This document shows, in pieces, positions 1 through 4,962 of a DNA stretch of 25,774 nucleotides. The DNA is from a virus, in the IMG/VR virus record IMGVR_UViG_3300025154_000355, positions 1 through 25,774 of that record. One strand, 5' to 3'. The first letter of the stretch is position 1, and each line of letters begins with the position of its first letter. The position numbers and the translations under genes are program-made. Below the pieces are notes generated by a model. It saw nothing but the letters and a program-made list of their open reading frames with translations, ran no database searches and had not been told where the DNA came from.

Positions 1-88
1 ATTCAATATCAAAAGCACTGATCTGTCCTAAAACCAAATTCGGCCGGCAATTATTAAATTCTTCTAACTTAAATTCTGATTTTGTCAT
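1..88 (-). CDS. Partial gene leaving the window on the left, function unknown
   Basis: An ATG at 88-86 opens a frame that stays open for 29 codons to the window edge. A good ribosome binding site (AGGAG) lies about 8 bases upstream. The visible residues begin MTKSEFKLEEF and are not enough to name a family. It lies downstream of the strong promoter at 250-278 with a leader of about 155 bases, so it is probably the first gene of the next operon. Partial: only the N-terminus is seen. Confidence 0.6.
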   Translation of the reverse strand, partial: MTKSEFKLEEFNNCRPNLVLGQISAFDIE

Positions 89-141
89 AATGTTTGCTCC
101 TATTATTTTTTTGATTGTTAACGTCCCTCCCCTTGTGTTTG

Positions 142-156
142 AACCGGAAACCGGTT
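142..156. promoter_or_regulatory. Perfect inverted repeat in the leader of the leftmost operon
   Basis: AACCGG (142-147) and CCGGTT (151-156) form a perfect six-base inverted repeat around AAA. It lies between the promoter at 250-278 and the start codon at 88. It could be an operator for a dimeric repressor or a short hairpin in the leader RNA. No U-run follows it, so it is not a classical terminator. Confidence 0.4.
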
Positions 157-249
157 GTCCCGGCGTTCCAGTCCTCCATTTAGATCTATATTCGCCTCAT
201 CTGACTTTGTTTTTTGTTGGGCCAATGGGCGCTTGCTGATCGTAGTTTA

Positions 250-278
250 ATTATGCGCTGTGGTTTTAATTTTGTCAA
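250..278 (-). promoter_or_regulatory. Strong sigma70-type promoter reading left
   Basis: On the minus strand there is a perfect -35 box TTGACA (278-273), a spacer of exactly 17 bases and a -10 box CATAAT (255-250). Transcription would start near 243 and run toward position 1, into the partial gene at 88. The promoter shares 26 of 34 positions with the one at 1279-1307. Confidence 0.8.
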
Positions 279-284
279 GTTTTT

Positions 285-473
285 TTAATTATCTAAATCG
301 TTAAAACAGTAGTCGTCGCCGCGCAATTGCTCCAAAATCGCCATTTCGTTTTTGTTGTACGGCTGTTCCGACTCGTCGAAACTCCCTTTTATAATACCGT
401 TTGATTTCCTATAAAAATATAAATACTGTTTTTCCGCGTCCATAAAGTAAATCCTATTCCCAGTTTCAATCAT
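285..473 (-). CDS. Small acidic protein, function unknown
   Basis: 62 residues, starting at ATG 473 behind a strong GAAGGAG site about 7 bases upstream. Its start overlaps the end of the gene before it by 8 bases, so the two are probably translationally coupled. The protein is acidic and aromatic (for example QYLYFYRK, GDDYCFNDLDN), with no signal peptide, membrane segment or motif that I recognise. The stop codon is at 285-287, just upstream of the promoter at 250-278. It belongs to the small operon headed by the ribbon-helix-helix gene. The reading frame is well supported; the function is not known. Confidence 0.7.
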   Translation of the reverse strand: MIETGNRIYFMDAEKQYLYFYRKSNGIIKGSFDESEQPYNKNEMAILEQLRGDDYCFNDLDN

Positions 474-708
474 TTTTTAACTCCTTCTGCCTTTCGTAAT
501 AATTTTTGTATTTTTCTCTGTTCTCCGCGTCCATAAAAAACGGGTGGATCATAACTTTGTTATCTCTTTGAAACACCGGTATCGCCTCGTCCTCCGGATT
601 AACTTTGTGATCCCTGAACCATTCCGCGTCCTGTAATCCAAATACCTTGTGATCGCAATACTTCTTGCCGTTAATTTCTACAAACTTATATAATGGCTGT
701 TCTTCCAT
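466..708 (-). CDS. Small charged protein, function unknown
   Basis: 80 residues, starting at ATG 708 behind TTGAGG, only five bases after the stop of the ribbon-helix-helix gene. The sequence is hydrophilic and rich in charged and aromatic residues (KYCDHKVFG, WFRDHKVNPEDE, REKYKNYYERQKEL), with no membrane segment or recognised domain. It shares the short string FMDAE with the next gene (FFMDAENREKY here, YFMDAEKQYLY there), so the two may be distant relatives or a duplicated pair. Coupled start and stop sites point to one operon with its neighbours. Confidence 0.7.
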   Translation of the reverse strand: MEEQPLYKFVEINGKKYCDHKVFGLQDAEWFRDHKVNPEDEAIPVFQRDNKVMIHPFFMDAENREKYKNYYERQKELKND

Positions 709-712
709 TTCC

Positions 713-865
713 TCAACCCTCCTCCGTTTCCAATTGTTTTACAATTAATTCTCTCACTAATTCCGACGTTGGTATCTTCCTTCTTGCTGACTCTAAAGCC
801 AGTTTATACCATAAATCGTCGGGCATCCTGATTGTTCTTGGCAACCATTTTTCCCTTCCTTCCAT
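713..865 (-). CDS. Ribbon-helix-helix (Arc/CopG-like) DNA-binding protein
   Basis: 50 residues, starting at ATG 865 with AAGGAG 6 bases upstream and ending in TGA at 715-713. Residues 9-20 (PRTIRMPDDLWY) fit the short beta strand and turn of the ribbon-helix-helix fold. Residues 21-46 form two helices (KLALESARRK, then TSELVRELIVKQLE). Such proteins bind palindromic operators as dimers or tetramers and usually repress transcription. It heads a three-gene operon with the two small genes that follow. A palindrome at 903-914 lies over its own predicted promoter, which suggests autoregulation. The fold call is fairly safe; the target is inferred. Confidence 0.75.
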   Translation of the reverse strand: MEGREKWLPRTIRMPDDLWYKLALESARRKIPTSELVRELIVKQLETEEG

Positions 866-889
866 ACTACTCCTTTTTGTATGCTATGT

Positions 890-917
890 ATTCTATTCTT
901 ATGGAACCTGTTCCCAA
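890..917 (-). promoter_or_regulatory. Probable promoter of the ribbon-helix-helix operon
   Basis: On the minus strand TTGGGA (917-912) could be a -35 box, followed by a 16-base spacer and TAGAAT (895-890) as a -10 box. The ATG of the regulator gene is 25 bases downstream of the -10. The -35 match is moderate, so this is a probable rather than certain promoter. Confidence 0.45.
903..914. promoter_or_regulatory. Candidate operator palindrome over the regulator's promoter
   Basis: GGAAC and GTTCC arms (903-907 and 910-914) form a perfect five-base inverted repeat with a two-base centre. It covers the spacer and the edge of the -35 box of the promoter at 890-917. Size and place fit a ribbon-helix-helix repressor site. 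That this gene's own product binds it is inference. Confidence 0.35.
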
Positions 918-1161
918 CTGCCTAATCCCATAGTGCGTTCCCAGCCGTTTCCTTCTCTGGGCAGTTAGTGTTTAGGCGCTTGCCCGTGTCCTAACTGTCT
1001 GCCCGTGAGTGAGGTATCCGTAGTTGTCTAACGTCCCCGAACTTGTAATCAAATTCTTTTAATTCGCTCATTACCTCTATCGGTGAGTTGTGCCACGAAT
1101 TTCCAATAAGTTTAGTTATTAGAAGCAGAAAAGAGTTTAATCCGTCCTGCTTTCAACAACC

Positions 1162-1187
1162 AAAAAAGCCCTCCGGTTACCCGGTGG
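1162..1187 (-). terminator. Rho-independent terminator
   Basis: On the minus strand a hairpin with arms CCACCGG and CCGGAGG (one central A-A mismatch, four-base loop) is followed directly by GC and six U residues (1167-1162). This is a standard intrinsic terminator shape. It lies about 90 bases downstream of the start point of the promoter at 1279-1307. Confidence 0.7.
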
Positions 1188-1272
1188 ACTCATTTGGACT
1201 ATGTAACGAACCAACAATAAAATTGTCGATCTTTACAAAAACACAAATTGTTATTTTTGGATCATTCATAGT
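1162..1272 (-). ncRNA. Candidate small RNA of about 110 nt (or leaderless 30-codon gene)
   Basis: A strong promoter (1279-1307) and an intrinsic terminator (1162-1187) bracket only about 110 bases, which is the layout of a small RNA gene. Inside is a 30-codon frame from ATG 1269 to TAA 1177. Its ATG would lie at or within a few bases of the predicted transcript start and has no ribosome binding site, and its stop falls inside the terminator stem. The unit could therefore be a regulatory RNA or a leaderless micro-gene. The frame has no feature that I recognise. Confidence 0.45.
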
Positions 1273-1278
1273 GCTTTT

Positions 1279-1307
1279 ATTATGCGCCTTTTATTTTATT
1301 TTGTAAA
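1279..1307 (-). promoter_or_regulatory. Strong sigma70-type promoter just after the lysis operon
   Basis: On the minus strand: -35 box TTTACA (1307-1302), a spacer of exactly 17 bases, and -10 box CATAAT (1284-1279). The predicted start is near 1272. It sits about 25 bases past the terminator of the late operon, so it starts a new transcript. It is nearly identical to the promoter at 250-278. Confidence 0.75.
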
Positions 1308-1329
1308 GCCCTCGTCCTGTGGATAACTA

Positions 1330-1364
1330 AAAAAGAAGGCCGTGCGTGAGTTGACCTTCTTTTT
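1330..1364. terminator. Bidirectional terminator at the end of the late operon
   Basis: AAAAAGAAGG (1330-1339) and CCTTCTTTTT (1355-1364) form a perfect ten-base inverted repeat with a 15-base loop. On the minus strand it ends in a run of U residues and lies eight bases after the stop of the last lysis gene. Because both arms are A/T-rich at the outside it would also work on the plus strand. Confidence 0.8.
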
Positions 1365-1371
1365 CCTTGCC

Positions 1372-1554
1372 TTATTTTTTTTTGTTCGCGGCAATTTTCA
1401 ATTGGATACGATAGACAATGTAGGCAACTCCGGCCGCGCCGGCGACGATTGCTTGTATTGCGTTTACCCATTCGTTTTGATCGCCTCCGAAGATAGCGGT
1501 CAAAAAGGTGGCAATTACCACCCAAAACTCGGTTGTAACTAACCCTGTTTTCAT
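1372..1554 (-). CDS. Holin-like membrane protein
   Basis: 60 residues, starting at ATG 1554 behind a strong GGAGG site. Two hydrophobic segments are visible, roughly residues 9-23 (EFWVVIATFLTAIFGG) and 33-49 (AIQAIVAGAAGVAYIVY), joined by a short polar turn. The tail is lysine-rich (KIAANKKK). Small size, two membrane spans, a basic C-terminus and the place next to two cell-wall hydrolases fit a class II type holin, which makes the holes that let endolysins reach the wall. It is the last gene of the late operon. No family was confirmed, and other small membrane proteins nearby could share the role. Confidence 0.65.
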   Translation of the reverse strand: MKTGLVTTEFWVVIATFLTAIFGGDQNEWVNAIQAIVAGAAGVAYIVYRIQLKIAANKKK

Positions 1555-1570
1555 TTGCGCCTCCTCTTAT

Positions 1571-2065
1571 TTAATAAATGTAACCCTTAATCGCACTGTA
1601 ATTTTTGGAAATTGTCCTTTGTGAAACGACCCCAAATCCCTTGTAATTCATCTCGCTAATTGTGATCCGGTCGCTGTCTATGTTTTCTACATAAGCAACG
1701 TGTCCTACCCAACCCTCGTTTGTTACAAGAATTGCTCCGACCTCCGGCTCATCTCCCACCTCGTAATTAAATCTTGGAGCATTATAGAGCCACCTGTTGG
1801 CATTACCCGACCACGGCAGTCCGCCTCTTTTATCGGCAACATACTTTGTGCAGTTACCGTTAGCAAACTTGTGATTCCCTTTCACGGGTTGCGGTGTTAA
1901 TTCAGTTTCCGCAACCAAAGGTTTTTCCAAAAATTGATTGACCTCGACTACTTTTGCTTGTTTTGCCGTTGGCGGCATTGTAACCGGCATAATCTGACTT
2001 ATCTGAAGTAATGCCAACGTTAAAAAAGTTTCTATAGGCTTGGCCTCCCTTCTTTTCGGCGGCAC
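1571..2065 (-). CDS. CHAP-domain peptidoglycan hydrolase with N-terminal hydrophobic segment
   Basis: 164 residues from a GTG at 2065. Residues 65-164 look like a CHAP domain: Cys72 in NGNCTKYVADKRGGLPWSGNA, His122 in GHVAYVENI, and the ITISEMNYKG strand with Glu138/Asn140 as third catalytic residue. CHAP enzymes cut peptidoglycan as amidases or endopeptidases. Residues 11-30 are hydrophobic and could be a signal peptide or anchor, so export by the Sec pathway is possible. The start is uncertain: the GTG has no ribosome binding site, whereas GGGAGG (2049-2044) lies 8 bases before an in-frame ATA (2035), which would put the hydrophobic stretch at the very N-terminus. Partner of the amidase just upstream. 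Confidence 0.8.
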   Translation of the reverse strand: MPPKRREAKPIETFLTLALLQISQIMPVTMPPTAKQAKVVEVNQFLEKPLVAETELTPQPVKGNHKFANGNCTKYVADKRGGLPWSGNANRWLYNAPRFNYEVGDEPEVGAILVTNEGWVGHVAYVENIDSDRITISEMNYKGFGVVSQRTISKNYSAIKGYIY

Positions 2066-2110
2066 AATTATTAAATTACGCCGTCCGAAGGAAGATCCCC
2101 CTGTCGCTTC

Positions 2111-2974
2111 CTATGCTATCCCCAACCATTTTTTAATTCCAAATTTTATTATTTCCGGTCCGCTCAAATCAGTAATAACTTTGATCTCCGGTTTGCATTC
2201 CGGGCAAGGTTCGCAAATGACTTGTTCCGGGCATTCCGGGCAAACCACGCCTGCCGCACCGTCTTTGTAAGCCTGATCCGCCGTTTCTTTGGCGTCGGCT
2301 TCCGCTTTTGCCATAATCGTATTATGCTCCGCCTTTGTCATAAGTTGATAATTCCCCGCCTTCGTGTAAACGTCAAAAAGTAACTGCTCTAAAACGTATT
2401 GATTTCCGGCGGCGTATTCGGCTTCAATCCTTTTGGCGTCCGCTTCCGCGCCTGGATTGTCAAGCGGACCGCTAAGCATAACCTCGCGCGCTCGTCTGAT
2501 CGTCGCAATAACAAACTCGTGAAACTTATCCATATTGCTGCCTCCTTTTGCAATTTCAATTATTTTATTTATGTCTATTGTTCCAGGACATTGCGTTGCC
2601 TTGATCTCGTTGTGGCCCTTAATGTGTTCTCTGTCGATTGGTATGCTGTGCCGGGCGCAAATTTCTCTAACCAATTTTCCCGAAGTTTGATAACTTGCCT
2701 CGCTCAACTGTTTGTCCGGGTTGGCGTCGTGTTCTATCCCGATTGATATTTGATTGACCGCATAAACCCCCGCGTGCCACGCTGTATCGCCTTCGTCCAC
2801 CATTTGAACCAAGCGGCTGTCTGATATTAAATAATGTGCGCTGGCCTCTCGTGCCGGGTTCTGGAAAGAAGCAATAGCGCCGTCAATCGTTCCTACTCCG
2901 AACCAATGTATAATAATCAGGCTTGCCGGTTTTCCGCCTCGTCCCTTTGTGTAATTCGGGCTTTGTATAAACAT
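2111..2974 (-). CDS. N-acetylmuramoyl-L-alanine amidase (endolysin)
   Basis: 287 residues, starting at ATG 2974 with AGGAG 5 bases upstream; the start overlaps the previous stop (TAATG). Residues 15-140 are an Amidase_2/PGRP domain, the fold of T7 lysozyme. Zinc ligands visible are His23 (IIIHWFG), His121 (IKGHNE) and Cys129 (TQCPG), with Tyr48 and the SIGIE strand near residue 80. The enzyme cuts the bond between muramic acid and the peptide stem. Residues 150-235 are helical and charged. A four-times repeated CPEC/CEPC cysteine motif (residues 245-260) follows and may bind metal or link subunits. No signal peptide, so it needs a holin for export. Confidence 0.9.
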   Translation of the reverse strand: MFIQSPNYTKGRGGKPASLIIIHWFGVGTIDGAIASFQNPAREASAHYLISDSRLVQMVDEGDTAWHAGVYAVNQISIGIEHDANPDKQLSEASYQTSGKLVREICARHSIPIDREHIKGHNEIKATQCPGTIDINKIIEIAKGGSNMDKFHEFVIATIRRAREVMLSGPLDNPGAEADAKRIEAEYAAGNQYVLEQLLFDVYTKAGNYQLMTKAEHNTIMAKAEADAKETADQAYKDGAAGVVCPECPEQVICEPCPECKPEIKVITDLSGPEIIKFGIKKWLGIA

Positions 2975-3288
2975 TATACTCCTTGACTAAAAAACCAAAT
3001 AATCACAAGTAATAAAACGTGTAAATATTGGTCAAGCGCCAACTTGTAGTCCGGGCGCATTTTAATAAATTTGCAGGCCATAGCGTAGTCGATCGCGTAA
3101 TGGCTTGCCATAATAATTCCCGTTAAATAAATTGATAAATCCGCAAATAAAAAAAATAATCCGCCGTAAATAAAACAGTGAATTATCATAACTATCGGTA
3201 ATTCGCATTTCTTATCGCTTAAATATTTTCCTTGTAATGGAAAGTCGCCGAGAAAGTGTAAAAAAACCAATGTAAATAGTTCGTTCAT
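2974..3288 (-). CDS. DUF3307-like membrane protein
   Basis: 104 residues, ATG at 3288 with GAGGAA upstream. The N-terminal motif HFLGDFPLQ (residues 11-19) followed by KxLSDKK, and the later SHYAIDY (residues 62-68), match my memory of the DUF3307 family of membrane proteins, which carry conserved His and Asp residues. About three to four hydrophobic stretches are seen (33-47, 50-62, 88-100). Function is not established. It lies inside the lysis block directly before the amidase, with overlapping start and stop, so it may help lysis or act at the host membrane. Family assignment is by motif only. Confidence 0.7.
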   Translation of the reverse strand: MNELFTLVFLHFLGDFPLQGKYLSDKKCELPIVMIIHCFIYGGLFFLFADLSIYLTGIIMASHYAIDYAMACKFIKMRPDYKLALDQYLHVLLLVIIWFFSQGV

Positions 3289-3383
3289 TTGTTCCTCGCT
3301 TGTTTAATCAAATAATAGCATAAAACTGTTGAGGTTGCAACGAAGTAAAATATAATCCCAATCTGTATAACCTTTTCTGTCAT
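3285..3383 (-). CDS. 32-residue single-span membrane peptide
   Basis: An ATG at 3383 follows the stop of the previous gene by one base and has GAAGG about 7 bases upstream. The stop TGA (3287-3285) overlaps the next ATG, so it is coupled on both sides. Residues 8-26 form one hydrophobic span (IGIIFYFVATSTVLCYYLI), with a charged N-terminus (MTEK) and basic C-terminus (KQARNK). This shape is usual for small phage membrane peptides such as holins or antiholins. The function is inferred only from shape and place. Confidence 0.65.
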   Translation of the reverse strand: MTEKVIQIGIIFYFVATSTVLCYYLIKQARNK

Positions 3384-3384
3384 T

Positions 3385-3636
3385 TTAACCTTCGGCGTTT
3401 TGTTGGCCTAAAATCTCTTGTTTGATCCGGGCCATTTGTTCGTCGCGCATTGAACTTGCGGCCGTCGTGTTGTTCGGGCAATTTGCTACTGTTTCAATCA
3501 AATAAACAACCAATAAATTATTGTTGTTCAGCGCCTTCGTTAAATTGTCCGTTCGTTTTTCTGATCTAAGCATAAACCAGAGTACTACTGCTCCAAGCAC
3601 TCCGGCGTTCGCTAATGTTTGTTCGATCCCGGTCAT
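3385..3636 (-). CDS. Small membrane-anchored protein, holin-like (UviB/BhlA-type layout)
   Basis: 83 residues, ATG at 3636 with GGAGG upstream. A short hydrophobic segment (residues 9-22, NAGVLGAVVLWFML) is followed by a basic stretch (RSEKR) and a soluble, partly helical tail. N-terminal anchor plus charged helix is the layout of UviB/BhlA-type holin-like proteins and of some lysis regulators. Two asparagine runs (ALNNNN, CPNNTT) are present. It lies at the start of the lysis block. Specific family membership is not proven. Confidence 0.6.
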   Translation of the reverse strand: MTGIEQTLANAGVLGAVVLWFMLRSEKRTDNLTKALNNNNLLVVYLIETVANCPNNTTAASSMRDEQMARIKQEILGQQNAEG

Positions 3637-3649
3637 AATTCCCTCCTGC

Positions 3650-3895
3650 TTAAATTGTAAACTTTGAAGGATCGCAATGCTCGTCGGCCGTTTCGTCTAA
3701 CACGCCCTTAATTGCCTGATCCTCCGTTTTACCTTCTTCTAAATATTTTTTCATTCTTTGTTTGTTAACCATAACTAAATTATCTACCATAACTCCGGCC
3801 GGGTTGATCGTTTCGTGTACCGGCAAATCAACCACCACCTCAAAATATTCCTCGTTATAATCCTTCTTTGATTTAATGTTCCAATTTCGTGTCAT
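3650..3895 (-). CDS. Conserved-looking small protein between tail fibre and lysis genes
   Basis: 81 residues, ATG at 3895 behind GGGGAGG. The sequence is hydrophilic with alternating charged residues (MTRNWNIKSKKDYNEEYFEVVVDLPVH, shown here only to residue 27 in parts: MTRNWNIK, EYFEVVVDLP). It has no membrane span or signal. It starts three bases after the repeat-fibre gene ends and precedes the lysis genes, a place often taken by small tail or chaperone proteins. I do not recognise the family. Confidence 0.65.
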   Translation of the reverse strand: MTRNWNIKSKKDYNEEYFEVVVDLPVHETINPAGVMVDNLVMVNKQRMKKYLEEGKTEDQAIKGVLDETADEHCDPSKFTI

Positions 3896-3898
3896 AAT

Positions 3899-4519
3899 TT
3901 ACCTCCCCATCGCGATCATAGAGGTTGCAATCGTCCCCCAACTGTTTTGAACAATACAACTCCCTGCCGCTTTACTTTTAATTGTTGCCACAATCCCTGA
4001 TGCGGCTGATCCATCCTGTACCGTCGCTACTACCGCATAAGTTGAAGAAGAAGCAAATTGTCCTGCTGAAGGAAACGTCCAAGTAGTACCCGTGTTTGTC
4101 GTATTTAATATGTTAAAAATAATATTTAAGTTGGTGTAAGGTCCTTGATTGTTGAAAGGAAACAACCCGTCCTCAATCTCGTTTATCCCAACGCAATCGT
4201 TTTGTAATTGTGGTTGAGCAATACAGTTGTCCGCTAATTTGTCCACCGTAACGGCGTCGTTCGCGATCTCGGCCGTTCCTACGGCGTTCGTGGCTATTTC
4301 GTCGGCTCCTACCGCTCCGGCCGCAATCTTATCGGCTGTTATGGCGTTGTTTGCGATCTGCGCGGTCCCTACCGCATTGTCGGCAATATGTCTTGCTATA
4401 ATCGCGTCATCGTCAATATTTGTCCCGTCCTTAAACCCGGCGTCGTTTGAACCTAAGTAGTTCCATTTTGTAGCGCTCGGTTGTTCTCCATAAACAAAAT
4501 CAATTGCATTGTAAGACAT
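3899..4519 (-). CDS. Short tail fibre or appendage with decapeptide-like repeats
   Basis: 206 residues, ATG at 4519 with GGGGAGG upstream; it overlaps the gene before by 20 bases. Residues about 36-110 hold seven or more imperfect repeats of the form A-x-x-I-A-x-x-A-V-G/T (IADNAVGTAQIANNA, ITADKIAAGAVG, ADEIATNAVG), a pattern seen in trimeric phage tail fibres. The C-terminal 80 residues are Ser/Thr/Ala-rich and predicted beta (WTFPSAGQFASSSTYAVVATV). Its place after the tail hub gene suggests a receptor-binding or baseplate accessory protein. The assignment rests on repeat pattern and order. Confidence 0.7.
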   Translation of the reverse strand: MSYNAIDFVYGEQPSATKWNYLGSNDAGFKDGTNIDDDAIIARHIADNAVGTAQIANNAITADKIAAGAVGADEIATNAVGTAEIANDAVTVDKLADNCIAQPQLQNDCVGINEIEDGLFPFNNQGPYTNLNIIFNILNTTNTGTTWTFPSAGQFASSSTYAVVATVQDGSAASGIVATIKSKAAGSCIVQNSWGTIATSMIAMGR

Positions 4520-4940
4520 ATTTTTCCTCCCCTTTTTCGGTTGTTATTTCAAAATTATCTACTACTCTTTTTTCCGGGCTGGCTTCTTTTACGCCGGTTG
4601 GCCTTTTCTCCAAGTTTCTAAAAACCCTCGCTATATCTCTTTTGGTTGGTATTCTGACGGTAATTCGTCCTCTGCTATCAACTTTTTTTGTTCCAATTAT
4701 TCCTTTTTCCGCTTCGGCGATCCGGCTGTCATTTCCGCAAATTCCGCAACTGAACCCCCAATGCCCGTCAAATCTTTTACGGCAAGATAGTATTCCTCGT
4801 TCTTGAATATACTTAACGTCCGTCCCGTTTGGATCTTCTATAAACTTCATTTCTCTTGTGCCGTTCTTTTTTTCGTATTCCCAAAACCCTATCTTTATGG
4901 TCCCGATGTGTCGCTTGCATTGTGAACAAATTATTTTCAT
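4500..4940 (-). CDS. Zinc-ribbon protein in the tail cluster
   Basis: 146 residues, ATG at 4940 with GAGG upstream. Cys5/Cys8 (CSQC) and Cys65/Cys68 (CGIC) form a likely zinc site spanning the first 70 residues; Cys53 may add to it. The C-terminal half is basic and helical, with RGRITVRIPTKRDIARVF. No membrane segment. It lies between the tail hub and the repeat fibre and ends 20 bases inside the fibre gene. The role is unknown: possibly a structural accessory or an RNA- or DNA-binding protein. Confidence 0.65.
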   Translation of the reverse strand: MKIICSQCKRHIGTIKIGFWEYEKKNGTREMKFIEDPNGTDVKYIQERGILSCRKRFDGHWGFSCGICGNDSRIAEAEKGIIGTKKVDSRGRITVRIPTKRDIARVFRNLEKRPTGVKEASPEKRVVDNFEITTEKGEEKYVLQCN

Positions 4941-4962
4941 ATTTGCCTCTATTTTAACATAT

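Larger units (their letters stand above)
866..1161. other. Gene-poor control region with repeated inverted segments
   Basis: No convincing gene lies here. Three related segments stand out: AACTGCC (916-922), GGCAGTTAG (960-968) and CTAACTG (991-997). The middle one can pair with either outer one, which would allow two exclusive hairpins. TGCCCGTG occurs twice (980-987 and 1000-1007). A 26-codon open frame (991-1071, minus) has GAGG only two bases before its ATG and is doubtful. The region ends at the regulator promoter and probably carries control sites or a structured leader. Confidence 0.4.

Noticed and set aside
81-188. 36-codon minus-strand frame in the leader of the leftmost operon
   Set aside because: No ribosome binding site at a proper distance, and it overlaps the better supported start at 88.
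991-1071. 26-codon minus-strand frame
   Set aside because: GAGG lies only two bases before the ATG, and the frame crosses the inverted repeats. Too weak to list as a gene.
1088-1306. Plus-strand frame of 72 codons with a hydrophobic C-terminus
   Set aside because: It begins at TTG without a ribosome binding site and runs over the minus-strand promoter, small RNA unit and terminator. The hydrophobic end is a product of the A/T-rich promoter region.
4227-4460. Plus-strand frame rich in Ala and Ser opposite the repeat fibre
   Set aside because: It is the antisense reading of the fibre repeats and has no own start signals.
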